DNA of 64,000 nt from Legionella fallonii LLAP-10 (GCF_000953135.1 NZ_LN614827.1:3670501-3734500), one strand, 5' to 3'; shown: positions 1 to 9,074, counted from the first letter of the stretch. Notes: generated from the letters alone by a model not told the origin. Translations and numbers: made by a program.

Positions 1-561
1 TGAACGCCAGCCGAAATACTGCGCGCACAGAGCAACAATCAATGGAATTAATGCTCCACCAACGTTATGTGATGTATTCCAAACACTCCACCAACGACCC
101 CGTTCGGATTGAGAATACCAATGTGTTAATAATTTAGTACATCCAGGCCATCCCCACCCTTGAAACCAACCATTCAATCCCCAAAAAATAGCGAATAACC
201 ACCAGGTGGAAGACAATCCAAACAAAATATTAACAATACCTGTCAAAATTAGCCCAATCGCCATTAAATAACGAGGATTTGACTTATCGCCAAGAATTCC
301 GCTCAAAAATTTGCTGATGCCATAACTTAAGCTCAAAATGCTAGCAATCAATCCCAGTTCAGTTGTGGTCATCCCCAAGGCGCTTTGTAATGCAGGCATA
401 GCGAAGGTAAAACTTTTTCGCGTAAAATAAAACAAAGCATAACCTATATACATTGCATAAAAGGTGCGAATACGCCAATAACGATATTGCCTTTTAACAA
501 TGGTTTTATCTTGAATTTCATTAAGATAAGGAGCAGGTTTTAGAAAATTCAAAAATGCCAT
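1..561 (-). CDS. Organophosphate:phosphate antiporter (GlpT/UhpT-like MFS), partial
   Basis: The gene runs off the left edge, so only about the first 187 residues are visible. It starts at the ATG at 561; another in-frame ATG lies 15 bases upstream and neither has a clear ribosome site. The protein begins with a short cytoplasmic stretch and then shows YAMYIGYALFYFTRKSFTFA, the first-helix signature of the OPA family (GlpT, UhpT, PgtP). Further helices follow, including the GLNGWFQGWGWPGC segment typical of this family. These inner-membrane carriers exchange a sugar phosphate or glycerol-3-phosphate for inorganic phosphate. The substrate cannot be told from the visible half. Family assignment is firm, the specific transporter name is not. 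Confidence 0.85.
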   Translation of the reverse strand, partial: MAFLNFLKPAPYLNEIQDKTIVKRQYRYWRIRTFYAMYIGYALFYFTRKSFTFAMPALQSALGMTTTELGLIASILSLSYGISKFLSGILGDKSNPRYLMAIGLILTGIVNILFGLSSTWWLFAIFWGLNGWFQGWGWPGCTKLLTHWYSQSERGRWWSVWNTSHNVGGALIPLIVALCAQYFGWRS

Positions 562-740
562 GATGGTCCATATCATGATAAAAAAATGAAATTTAAATGT
601 AACTCGCATAGTATGTCAAATCTTTCTAATGAAAATGATAGCAGTATCATATCTATTGATAATTAATTAAAAATTTAAATGGAATTCTTGTAAAATTATA
701 AATAAGCTACATCCTTTGCATTAAAAAGGAATTTGTTGGA

Positions 741-2393
741 ATGGATGAAATAGTTAGTTTAGTAGAACAAGATCAAATCGATTTTTCTGCTCATAAACGC
801 CCTGATGTCATAATGGTTTTAAAAAGGAAATTTAGTACTCAAAAAGATTGGATTATTACTTCTTTCAAACAATATCAATTTACTGAAGAAGAATCGCAAA
901 TAGTCCAACAAGCCATTCTAAATGGGGATCTTCGAATAACAGATATTCTAGAACGTCCGTTTTCCCACTATTTTTGGAGTTTCTTTACCTTTAAGTGGGG
1001 AGAGATCCTTTCGGGTGGAAAAAGATTATCAAAGGAAGATGTCTTACAAATTGCTACCTGCTCTAGCAATGGCCAAGAATTTGCAAGAACCCCCATTCAA
1101 GATAGAAATAGGCTGATAAAAGGAGTGCCTTTAGTTATTGGCAAAGTCATTACTTCCATGGCGCTTTGTATGGTATTTTGCCTGGGATTATTAAGTACTT
1201 TAGGAGTTCCCTTTGGCATTAGTCTCGGCTTAGCGATAGTACTTTCCTTATGTAACGGAATAGTTTGTGTAGTAAGTCGTGGGAAAGCCATGCTTGATAG
1301 CGCTGGCTTTCAGCCTCAAAAACAAAAAACGTTTAAAACCCCTGAAGAAAATATGAAACAAAAAACGATATTCGATAGTGGTCAGAAATTATTTTTTGGT
1401 ATCGTGACATTGTTGGCATGTATTTCTGCGGGCATTTCTGGATATGCAGGTCTTGTAGGACTTCTCACTTTTTTGGGGGCAGGTATGCTCGCCTCTAACC
1501 CTCTAGTTTTGATAGTTACGATAGGTTTATCTTTGATTACAGCTATCTCTTTTTATTCGTTTCAAGCTGTAGGCATACGTGAAAATTATGCAAAATTTAA
1601 AAATCTTTTTATTGAGGAGTATAAAAAACCTTATGGTCTTTTGCGATGTGGCTTATTAGGAATCGTAAGTACGGTCTTTTTAGCTGTGTATGCGACACTA
1701 ACCTGGTTTACTACTGTATCAGGGATTAATAAGCTTTTCACTATATTCGGTGTGGATCCTGATAACATTTTAGCACATGTTATTTCTATGATATGTACTT
1801 CAACAACCATGGTTGTTAATACTTTTTCACAAGTATATAAAGTCTTTAACCCGAAAACGTATGTCGATCTAAAAGAAAAATTTGAATCAATACTTCAACC
1901 ACCGGAAGAAAACCAAACACTAGCACAAAAGATAAAGTATGGAGCCATCAATATACTCAAATTATGTGCTTTAATAGGTGATTCTCTTGCTTATTCTGTT
2001 GCCGGAGGAATCCGAAGCGGAATTCATGTTGGTGAATCGCTGGGAGAAATTATAGGAGGGAAACTTGCATTAACCATTATCATGGCAATATTGTCTCCAG
2101 TCATTTTAGTATTCGTATCGATAGCTTTTACTTGGCCTACCGTTTTTGATAGAAAAGAATCGACTCAAAATCCTTCACCGATGGAGGAGCCATTGATAGA
2201 AAAAATGAGTCAAAGCCATACTCCAGATACACTTCAAAATAATACTCTATTACCAACATCAGAATCTCCCAGACCTAATAATTCTAAAGCTGGGCTAAGA
2301 TTTTTTGATGCGAGGTTGAGTGAAGAGCGTATTCTTACGCCCAATTGTTGCCCAACTTTAGAGAGCACAACAGTTTTGACACCCTCCCCATAA
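741..2393 (+). CDS. Orphan multi-pass membrane protein, possible effector
   Basis: This 550-residue protein is not recognised. Residues 1-125 are soluble and charged. From about residue 128 to 475 there are roughly seven or eight hydrophobic segments, several rich in Gly and Ser. The last 70 residues form a polar Pro/Ser/Thr-rich tail ending in ILTPNCCP and TPSP. A similar LTP-Cys-Pro ending is present on the unrelated-looking membrane protein at 36363-38003. ATG start, weak GGA just upstream. It stands alone, with divergent and unrelated neighbours. Large polytopic orphans with polar tails are common among Legionella Dot/Icm substrates and genus-specific membrane proteins, but nothing here proves secretion. 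Confidence 0.75.
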   Translation: MDEIVSLVEQDQIDFSAHKRPDVIMVLKRKFSTQKDWIITSFKQYQFTEEESQIVQQAILNGDLRITDILERPFSHYFWSFFTFKWGEILSGGKRLSKEDVLQIATCSSNGQEFARTPIQDRNRLIKGVPLVIGKVITSMALCMVFCLGLLSTLGVPFGISLGLAIVLSLCNGIVCVVSRGKAMLDSAGFQPQKQKTFKTPEENMKQKTIFDSGQKLFFGIVTLLACISAGISGYAGLVGLLTFLGAGMLASNPLVLIVTIGLSLITAISFYSFQAVGIRENYAKFKNLFIEEYKKPYGLLRCGLLGIVSTVFLAVYATLTWFTTVSGINKLFTIFGVDPDNILAHVISMICTSTTMVVNTFSQVYKVFNPKTYVDLKEKFESILQPPEENQTLAQKIKYGAINILKLCALIGDSLAYSVAGGIRSGIHVGESLGEIIGGKLALTIIMAILSPVILVFVSIAFTWPTVFDRKESTQNPSPMEEPLIEKMSQSHTPDTLQNNTLLPTSESPRPNNSKAGLRFFDARLSEERILTPNCCPTLESTTVLTPSP

Positions 2394-2542
2394 ATGATGT
2401 TTGGAGGCGGGCAAGGTATTGCTCTGGCATTGGAGTCCATGGTCATTAAAACAGAATTGTATGGATGTATTTGTGGATTTAGATGATTTGCACGTGTTTT
2501 ATGCGCTATAGTATAAACAACATCATATTAATAGAGAGTACT

Positions 2543-2731
2543 ATGGCCGACGTCATTAATCTTAATAAAAAAAGAAAGACTAAAATTCGTCTGGAAAAAG
2601 AAAAGAAAGCCTCTGAAAATCGAGTTAAGTTCGGAAGGACAAAAAAAGAAAAACAGATAGAGAAACAAGACAATGAACGTAATGAACGATATCTAGATGG
2701 CCACAAGTTGGAAAAAAAAGAGAAAAAATAA
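2543..2731 (+). CDS. DUF4169 family small basic protein
   Basis: The 62-residue protein starts MADVINLNKKRKTKIR and contains ENRVKFGRTKKEKQ and a C-terminal YLDGHKLEKK. This matches the DUF4169 pattern as I know it (MADVINLN-R-RK..., AxNRxKFGRTKxEK, LDGHR). The open frame continues 60 bases upstream, but the family start is the ATG at 2543, preceded by AGAGAG. The protein is almost entirely charged and probably one helix. No function is established for the family. The gene is monocistronic here. Confidence 0.8.
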   Translation: MADVINLNKKRKTKIRLEKEKKASENRVKFGRTKKEKQIEKQDNERNERYLDGHKLEKKEKK

Positions 2732-3071
2732 AAGAGAAACGCTTTTTGTATGAAATCCTGAATAGTAATAGCCTCTATAGGTCTGCAATATTCCATATCT
2801 CCCCCGATACCTAAGATGGATAATAAATTCACTTGTTGATAAAACTGATGAACTTCTCCCAGAACTTAAATCCACTGTTGAATTCAACTAATAGTGATGG
2901 GCATTCGATGTCGGTTACGTCCCGCCCCGAACCGCCCCTTAAAAGCTCACTAGAGATCAAGCGAGTCCAATACAATAATGCTTGCGATAATATGTGGTTA
3001 TTTCATAAAATAACAAACTCGTAAATGCTAAAGAAATCACATAGGGATTTTCATTTATTAAAGGATTAATT
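2732..3071. other. Intergenic gap, no supported gene
   Basis: The 340 bases between the DUF4169 gene and the next orphan hold a short open stretch (2833-3024, 63 codons). It has no recognisable product and no ribosome site. Its middle part (about 2915-2945) is unusually C-rich compared with the AT-rich surroundings, which could mean a decayed gene or imported fragment. No terminator hairpin or promoter stands out. Confidence 0.4.
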
Positions 3072-4295
3072 ATGCGTTTAGTAAATATTCAGTCATCTAT
3101 TGAACGAGGTATTAAAGAATTTATTAACATTGTACAAAGAGCACAGTGTTCTACTTACAGAGAAATTATAGAATTGTTTGCCAAGGGTGTTTATGATAAA
3201 TGTGAGGTTTTGGAACGATTAGTAGAAAATCGCCTTAAGACAATAAAAACTGGTAATATGCGGAAAAATTTCTTCTCCTTTTTTAATACAGAACAATCCG
3301 AAGTAAATTATTTAACTAAATTACAAACTTTTCTACGAGAGAAAAATTTTCCCGCAGCTCTTAAGTATCTCGATGACAACGCCAGACAATTAAGAAATTT
3401 ACCTCAATTAAGCAAATTATTACAAACTTACTTTTCAACCTACTCCTATTTATGGTCATTTGGCAATAACATGCTCTCCAAACGTTTAGCGCATCAATTA
3501 AACGTAGTGGATCTCTTCAAAGCTAGAATTGATATTGTCGTTAAAAAGAAATTAAAATTCTTACAAAACTTAAATGATATTGTTACTACGACTTCTGACG
3601 GACTTTCTACGATGAGAGAGATAATTCCTCAATATAGAAGCCTTATCAACATTCTGGCTCGAGGATATGCTAGAAACGTTCTGGCTCGAGGATATGTTCA
3701 CCCCTCACCTATAACAGAACTTTCCGACCTGCTCTTAAGAAATATTGCTATTACATGCGATATTTTTTTTATGGATGGATTGGTACATATTATACGGTTT
3801 TTATCTCCATGGGAAAGAGACAAATGGCTCACTTTATTCGCTCCTGTTACGGAAGGGTTAGTCAACAACTCCATATTAAAACGACTATTTCATCGCTCTA
3901 TTTTTGATCAACTGGGCTACTATGACATCAAAAGACTAATACAAATTAAATCTTTCTTGGAAAATCCTGAGATGATTCCTGAGCCAGATAACCATCTGTA
4001 TGGTTTTGAGAGTCAACCCCTCGATACTGATAATTGGAGTGTAAAAAATCATCAAACATTTCTTAACACGCATGCTAAACAAGCTAAAGAGTTTGCAACA
4101 TTGGAATTAGATCAAATGGTAGCAAAATTACACCTATCTTCTAACGAAGAGTTTAAAAGAAGCCGCGAAGAAATTACTAGTTCACATTACTATATGCACT
4201 TATATGACTGTATGATTGAGAAAAGTCAAAATTTATATCGCAATTTATATAATGAAGAGCTATATGAGCCGAACACCTCGCCTAATCCGCATTAG
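3072..4295 (+). CDS. Orphan helical protein, possible effector
   Basis: This 407-residue protein is not recognised. It lacks a signal peptide and membrane segments and appears almost all helical, with many Leu, Lys, Arg and Asn. A short internal duplication is visible at DNA and protein level: the unit I/V-LARGY(A/V) occurs twice in a row (about 3654-3696). The C-terminus is charged and ends NEELYEPNTSPNPH. ATG start with AAGGA about 10 bases upstream. It stands alone. The architecture and AT-rich codon use resemble Legionella orphan genes that often prove to be type IV substrates; that is inference only. Confidence 0.7.
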   Translation: MRLVNIQSSIERGIKEFINIVQRAQCSTYREIIELFAKGVYDKCEVLERLVENRLKTIKTGNMRKNFFSFFNTEQSEVNYLTKLQTFLREKNFPAALKYLDDNARQLRNLPQLSKLLQTYFSTYSYLWSFGNNMLSKRLAHQLNVVDLFKARIDIVVKKKLKFLQNLNDIVTTTSDGLSTMREIIPQYRSLINILARGYARNVLARGYVHPSPITELSDLLLRNIAITCDIFFMDGLVHIIRFLSPWERDKWLTLFAPVTEGLVNNSILKRLFHRSIFDQLGYYDIKRLIQIKSFLENPEMIPEPDNHLYGFESQPLDTDNWSVKNHQTFLNTHAKQAKEFATLELDQMVAKLHLSSNEEFKRSREEITSSHYYMHLYDCMIEKSQNLYRNLYNEELYEPNTSPNPH

Positions 4296-4390
4296 CTCAC
4301 GATCAGATTTTGCCTTTGCCTTGACATGGTCAAACAAAACGATACAACTCAGTTAAGCTACTTTTTTTAATTGAGACATCTGCGACTCAT

Positions 4391-4449
4391 ATTGGTTCAG
4401 TGACCAATAGAGTCTGCTCCTACATCCTATATTGGATCAAACGATCCAA
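4391..4449. repeat. Two adjacent short hairpins in gap 4296-4648
   Basis: Within the 353-base gap there are two perfect hairpins 23 bases apart. ATTGGT pairs with ACCAAT (4391-4408), and TTGGATC pairs with GATCCAA (4432-4449). Both sit after ATATTGG, so they look like diverged copies of one unit. There is no T-run, so they are not convincing terminators. Further on, a TATAAT lies at 4615-4620, about 30 bases before the next start codon, and could be its -10 box. I see no gene in the gap. Confidence 0.4.
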
Positions 4450-4648
4450 ACTGCTGACCAAGAGCGGTTTCTTTTGTTGCAATGAATATTAATTCATTCA
4501 TTTAAAATTATTTAGACCATTTATATTCATTTACTACTGCCCCACAAGTGGCTAATTTTAAACACAAAGATTAAAAATTTTTCATTTATTGGCGACATTA
4601 TCAATACTTTGTATTATAATATATCTGCTTTATTAAACAAGGATTGCT

Positions 4649-5167
4649 ATGCTTATGAAATTATCAAGTAGATTTTTATCAAGTAGATTTTTACCAAGTG
4701 CTTCTAGAGGAGCAAACAGGCCACTTATCACTCACAGTAATAATCGTTTCTTCTCAACCGCTCATGTATTTAATCCTCATAGCGAAGAACATATTCAACT
4801 ACAACAAAAATTATTTAAACTTGAAAACATACCTACAAAGATAACTATTTTGCCCGAGGGTACAAAACTTATTGGCTTAAATGTTACTCCGGTGAAGCCA
4901 CGCTATTTAGGCACAGCGCCACTTTATACTACTGACATATTAGATGCGCTGTCTCCTAGTGAAAAAGACGAGTGGCAGGAAATGGTTAAAACGTATTATG
5001 CGCAAATGGGCAAATACGAACTATTGTGCGATGTTACATGTATTACCAGTTTATCTGAAAATGGTACTCCTATTCACTACATTGATCATAGTTTACTTGA
5101 TGTAATATCTTATACCCCTATTGAGAAATTAGTTGATTTAGATACGACAGCACTAAAAATGAAGTAG
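4649..5167 (+). CDS. Orphan protein with mitochondrial-presequence-like N-terminus
   Basis: 172 residues, no recognised domain. The first 45 residues contain no acidic residue, six basic ones (K4, R8, R13, R20, R24, R33) and many Ser, Leu and Phe. They end in NRFFSTA, which has the R-x-F/S layout of the mitochondrial processing peptidase R-3 site. This is what a eukaryotic matrix-targeting presequence looks like; there is no Sec signal hydrophobic core. The part LSSRF/LSSRF is made by a tandem 15-base duplication (4663-4692). The body (about 46-172) looks soluble and mixed alpha/beta, with no catalytic motif I can name. AAGGA precedes the ATG by a good distance. The next gene, convergent, has the same kind of N-terminus. 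Candidate effector aimed at host mitochondria; secretion is not shown. Confidence 0.75.
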   Translation: MLMKLSSRFLSSRFLPSASRGANRPLITHSNNRFFSTAHVFNPHSEEHIQLQQKLFKLENIPTKITILPEGTKLIGLNVTPVKPRYLGTAPLYTTDILDALSPSEKDEWQEMVKTYYAQMGKYELLCDVTCITSLSENGTPIHYIDHSLLDVISYTPIEKLVDLDTTALKMK

Positions 5168-5263
5168 TGAGGTCTGAAGACTAGCTGTTTTGGAGCTGTC
5201 TTTCTCAGTTAGTCATTCAAACCATTAGAGTTTTTGCTCCCAATGAAAAATATCTCAATCACT

Positions 5264-5305
5264 TACTAGTTAATTGTGGCCATGCAAGGCAAAAATTAAC
5301 TAGTA
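5264..5305. terminator. Bidirectional hairpin between convergent genes
   Basis: A perfect 12-base inverted repeat (TACTAGTTAATT at 5264-5275 and its complement at 5294-5305) lies between the two convergent genes ending at 5167 and 5324. The loop is 18 bases. A T-rich stretch follows on the + side. Its position fits a shared transcription terminator. Confidence 0.6.
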
Positions 5306-5323
5306 GGTATTTTCTTCTAAGTT

Positions 5324-6721
5324 TCATTCTGGAGAGCCAATTGGAGTTGGCTGTTGCTGCATCTTTGCCTTTGCCTTTGCCTTAATATCTTCTTTATATA
5401 ACTCATGATGCAATTCGAAATGCTCCGTAGCCAAAGCCATTGCATCGCAAACAAGCGGAGCCATTTTACTAGAAGGATTGACACATTGCGTTAATACTTC
5501 AGGCACAGCACGAACAAGTTCAGTAGGTGTCTGTTGTACATAACCAATATCCCAAATGTGGTGGTTAACCCAATTCAGGGCAGGCAAAACTTCATAAAAA
5601 TTATGGTATCCTTGCTTATAAAAATTAACACCAGCTAATAACATACCTAAAAGTACAGTCGCTTCTGGACCCTTTACAAGATCTGACTTACCGCCCTTGC
5701 TTAAAAGACCCAATGCAGCTTGCATAACTGCCCCCGTGGTGCCAGAAACATCAAAAAAATGCGGTAGATTCAAATGATCATGAAGATGTATTGTTCTCCC
5801 AGTTTGATCACGAACGACTACACTACGGAGTTGAGGAATCGGGGGGATATTTCCACCTTTCCCGGATGAACAACACTCAAGAAAATGATTAATAGTAACA
5901 AGCTCATCATCAGATACTTGTGCACCTTCCATATATTGCTCCATTTGTAAATGAGCATACGGTGAACCTGGTGCTTTAATATAAGGGACATGATATTGCT
6001 TGAGTGCTTGCATCATATCTTGCATAAAAGCATCTAAATTGCCTATATCCTTTCCGTCTTTTTTAGCTTTTTCTATTTTGTCGAACTGGCCGCCATGCGC
6101 GTTTGCAAGCATACCCAATGGTGATAAAACAACCTCAAGAACTCGTAAAAGTTGCTGAGGAGGAACTTTACGAGCATTGTTTAGGATACGAACCAACCCA
6201 CTATGATCTCCCAACACATCTTTAGAGCGACTTTCATTTACATTAGAACCGACCTGAAATAGGCTTTCAAGTGTTTTGGAATCTACTTTACTTAGATCTT
6301 TTGCAAGAATCTCCGCTATAGCATAGGCAACTTCAAGAAGAGAACCTTCTGGATTTCTTGCTACGCCTATTGCTGATCGCATCAGTAAAAAATGTTCCGG
6401 ACAAATAGCATTAATTTTATCTACTGCACACTGTTTGCCATAAGTGGCTCCCATAGCATAAACGACTGCTGGGTGATGTATTTTTCCTGGAGGTAGTGGT
6501 GGTTGAACTAAAACCTCCTCTCGTTGTAAAGTAGGTGTTGGCACAATTGTTTCTAGTGTGATTGCTTTAGCAATTTCTTGTTTACTAGGTTTGGACCACT
6601 CTTCTGTAAACCTCTCCGAAGCATAAGTAGAAATACCTCGACTCTGATTTGCCTGCATCGCACGACCAACGAATGCGTGTTGTCGAACTGTAGTAACTAA
6701 TTTACACACTTTAGTAAGCAT
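5324..6721 (-). CDS. Orphan protein with mitochondrial-presequence-like N-terminus
   Basis: 465 residues, no recognised family. Residues 1-35 hold no acidic residue, five basic ones (K4, K7, R13, R20, R28) and end in SRGISTYAS, again an R-x-x/S-T layout like a mitochondrial presequence cleavage site. The remainder (about 60-450) is helical and soluble, with a stretch LNLPHFFDVSGTTGAVMQAA near residue 325 and an Ala/Lys/Gln-rich tail (KAKAKAKMQQQ). I see no nucleotide-binding or protease motif. A strong GAGGGGG ribosome site lies 7 bases before the ATG. It converges with the 4649 gene, whose N-terminus is of the same type. Likely eukaryote-directed, possibly a Dot/Icm substrate; function unknown. 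Confidence 0.75.
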   Translation of the reverse strand: MLTKVCKLVTTVRQHAFVGRAMQANQSRGISTYASERFTEEWSKPSKQEIAKAITLETIVPTPTLQREEVLVQPPLPPGKIHHPAVVYAMGATYGKQCAVDKINAICPEHFLLMRSAIGVARNPEGSLLEVAYAIAEILAKDLSKVDSKTLESLFQVGSNVNESRSKDVLGDHSGLVRILNNARKVPPQQLLRVLEVVLSPLGMLANAHGGQFDKIEKAKKDGKDIGNLDAFMQDMMQALKQYHVPYIKAPGSPYAHLQMEQYMEGAQVSDDELVTINHFLECCSSGKGGNIPPIPQLRSVVVRDQTGRTIHLHDHLNLPHFFDVSGTTGAVMQAALGLLSKGGKSDLVKGPEATVLLGMLLAGVNFYKQGYHNFYEVLPALNWVNHHIWDIGYVQQTPTELVRAVPEVLTQCVNPSSKMAPLVCDAMALATEHFELHHELYKEDIKAKAKAKMQQQPTPIGSPE

Positions 6722-7376
6722 TTTTATACCCCCTCATTTATATCTAGAACCGATACAACATAACTAGAATCTAAATGGCCCATTTGTACATTCTTTAACA
6801 ATCCCGGAAATGAACAACATATGTCTAAAGAGATTAAATCATGTCTTCTGTATGTTATATTAACTCACTATGATTAAAATAATATTAAGTGATATTGATG
6901 AAGGCGATGGCTTTACTAGCAAGTCGGTTGACTCGTGGGACTAACACTCTTCTACAGCGTAGGATATAGTTATGAAGTTGATTAAATCCCTGAGGATATA
7001 CTCCATTAAGGAGCCGCATCCCGCGAGATTTCCTAGAGGTACCTCAAAATCAATAAATGATAATGATTGAGTACCGGAGAAATGCTTACAATGCGGCAAT
7101 AAGGCAAAAGATGCAGGTATGCTAGAGGTCTAATGTATTTGGGAGTGTGAAAAGCAATAAAGTAGGCCACTGGCATAGTTTAGATAGGCAAATAAAACGT
7201 AGGGGGACGATCTGAGACGGCCTATGGAAGGCGCATTGCCCACGTAACTAGGGTTGTCTGAAAACAGCATATAAGGAAGAACGTTAGTCGCTTAAAGCAA
7301 CTTTTTATTTCATTACTTGTCGCCCCCCAATTATATGTTTATCATAATATTTTATCGGTGCATTTAGAAATGACTT
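6722..7376. other. 655-base gap, no clear gene, structured
   Basis: No supported gene. The middle (about 6900-7260) has a more even base composition than flanking spacers and several short self-complementary stretches, such as CTCC-ATTAA-GGAG at 7001-7013 and the palindrome GAGGTACCTC at 7036-7045. A 32-codon open frame starts at 6972 with a poor ribosome site. Just after it, another frame broken by TAA codons reads EKCLQCGNKAKDAG, like a zinc-ribbon remnant. A decayed gene or an unidentified structured RNA both fit; it does not match tmRNA, RNase P or 6S RNA by eye. Confidence 0.35.
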
Positions 7377-8030
7377 ATGCAATGCAGAACGAACCAAATA
7401 ATGTATTTTACTTATAATTACAAACAACCTGACGAATATCATTTTAGTCTTGACTCAATTCACCTTGCGAGATTTGTCGCAACACAATTGAACTCCCACA
7501 CAGATCTTGGTTCATTACGAGTACTAGATCTCTGCGCAGGCTGTGGAGTGATAGGGATTGAACTATCGTGGCATCTTCGAGCAATCCGGCAGATTGATTT
7601 TGTTGAGATCCAGGATATTTATACTGAGTATTTTTATCAAAACGTGGCTAACGTCAATCGACCTGAATTGGAATTTCGCTGGCATCTTTTAAATTATGAT
7701 GAATTACATGAAAAAAATTGGGAAGGCAAATTTGATTTGATTATCAGCAATCCCCCCTATTTCCAACTAGGACACGGAATGCTTTCACCGTCTAAGTTTA
7801 AAAATCGTTGTAGATTTTATTTAGATAGTTCTTTTCAAAGTTATATTCGGGCGCTAGAAAATTCGCTTGCAAACAAAGGCAAAGCTTATTTTTTATTACG
7901 CCCATTAAAACATCATGGTTTTGATTTATTTTCTGATATACAAAAAATACTACAGGGAACATCAGTAACAGTAAAAAAAATATCGCATATCCGTGGTACA
8001 GATATTATTTTATTAGAAAAACTGAATTGA
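7377..8030 (+). CDS. SAM-dependent N6-adenine methyltransferase, TrmN6/YfiC-like
   Basis: 217 residues with a class I methyltransferase fold. The SAM-binding loop is VLDLCAGCGVIGIELS (about residues 49-64), and the catalytic NPPYF (about 128-132) marks amino-methylating enzymes such as TrmN6 (tRNA1Val A37), HemK and DNA adenine methylases. The size and the short N-terminal segment ending in FSLDSIHLA fit TrmN6-like enzymes best. Neither the ATG at 7377 nor the in-frame ATG at 7401 has a convincing ribosome site; the shorter form begins MYFTYNYKQPDEYHFSLDS and looks more family-like. Substrate is inferred. Confidence 0.8.
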   Translation: MQCRTNQIMYFTYNYKQPDEYHFSLDSIHLARFVATQLNSHTDLGSLRVLDLCAGCGVIGIELSWHLRAIRQIDFVEIQDIYTEYFYQNVANVNRPELEFRWHLLNYDELHEKNWEGKFDLIISNPPYFQLGHGMLSPSKFKNRCRFYLDSSFQSYIRALENSLANKGKAYFLLRPLKHHGFDLFSDIQKILQGTSVTVKKISHIRGTDIILLEKLN

Positions 8031-8175
8031 CATTCTTTGCTAAATTAAGCGCCCCCCTTAATTAAATAGATTCGGAGATTAATTGTGAATCTGAAGTGAA
8101 CGATATCGATGCAACTTTGGCGACCGTGGTTGCAGAACCTTTTTATTAGCACAAATTGGATTGTTAGATGATTAA

Positions 8176-8991
8176 TTACCCTTTGTTAATCGCCCTCAAT
8201 TTCACACGATATTCCTGGCAATCCTCTAAAAACGCATCACTTAAAAAATAATCCATTTCAATACGGCGAGCTGCTGCAATAGCATCAGCATTATCCATCC
8301 CCTCACCAGGATGGCACATGATCAGAGTATTGGTAGGAATAAGGCTCATCCATTGCCTGAACAAATCCCTATAATTAGAACCAGGATTAAAATCATAAAT
8401 CCCTGAAAAACAGTCATTATGCGAGATATTGCTTTTCTTTAACGCCGAAGATAAGGCCCTACCTCCTGTTACCGCCAATATTTGCGCCTTAAATCGATAC
8501 GGAGGAAGACTAATAGAAGGAAAAGTGGAACGAATAAAAGTCCCATGGGCTTGTAAACGCTGCTTATAAATTTTAAGAATCACTTGCCTTATCCCAGGAA
8601 ACTGATGCATATGTTGATGCCCATCAATAAAATCCGGTAGCCCCCCCATCATGCTGATGTAATGATCTAACTGGGTATTAAACTCATTAGCGATAGATAA
8701 AGGATTAACCCAACGTAGATGACTTTTCATTAATAAAGCATTTAAACTAAAACAACGTTGATGTGGCTCTGCTAATAAAAACCCCTCAGTTAGATTAAAA
8801 TGCAAGCCCGTTTGCACTTTATCTTTTACAGCACATAAATCATGTGCATGGAGATTAAAATCAGGCATATTGGCCATACAACTGACCGCAGATAAACGCT
8901 GCCTATCCGCTAATTTTAAAATCCCTACTGATACTCCAGGGTTGATTCCAAAATCATCAGCGCATAATACTATTGTTTTATAGTTACTCAT
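8176..8991 (-). CDS. ChbG/HpnK (YdjC) family carbohydrate deacetylase
   Basis: 271 residues. The N-terminus IVLCADDFGINPGVSVGILK carries the Asp-Asp metal-binding motif of the YdjC family. GLHFNLTEG (about residue 63), DGHQHMHQFP (about 123) and MCHPGE near the C-terminus supply the remaining His and Asp ligands. Members hydrolyse N-acetyl groups from chito-oligosaccharides (ChbG) or a hopanoid glycoside (HpnK). The substrate is not set by the sequence; no chitin or hopanoid genes lie beside it. Monocistronic, with an EamA exporter on the same strand downstream in coordinates. Confidence 0.85.
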   Translation of the reverse strand: MSNYKTIVLCADDFGINPGVSVGILKLADRQRLSAVSCMANMPDFNLHAHDLCAVKDKVQTGLHFNLTEGFLLAEPHQRCFSLNALLMKSHLRWVNPLSIANEFNTQLDHYISMMGGLPDFIDGHQHMHQFPGIRQVILKIYKQRLQAHGTFIRSTFPSISLPPYRFKAQILAVTGGRALSSALKKSNISHNDCFSGIYDFNPGSNYRDLFRQWMSLIPTNTLIMCHPGEGMDNADAIAAARRIEMDYFLSDAFLEDCQEYRVKLRAINKG

Positions 8992-9074
8992 TACAGGTTT
9001 CTAGTCATCAAAATAGGCAATCATATACTTAAGCGCATTACTTTTGCGATAATTTATTTTAGCGTTTGTTACTG

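Noticed and set aside
650-740. PmrA- or CpxR-type regulator boxes upstream of the effector-like genes at 741, 3072 and 36363
   Set aside because: TTAAT-rich stretches are present, but in DNA this AT-rich they are expected by chance and no paired, correctly spaced sites were seen.
2833-3024. A 63-codon frame in the gap before the 3072 gene
   Set aside because: No ribosome site, no recognisable sequence, C-rich patch; treated as possible debris only.
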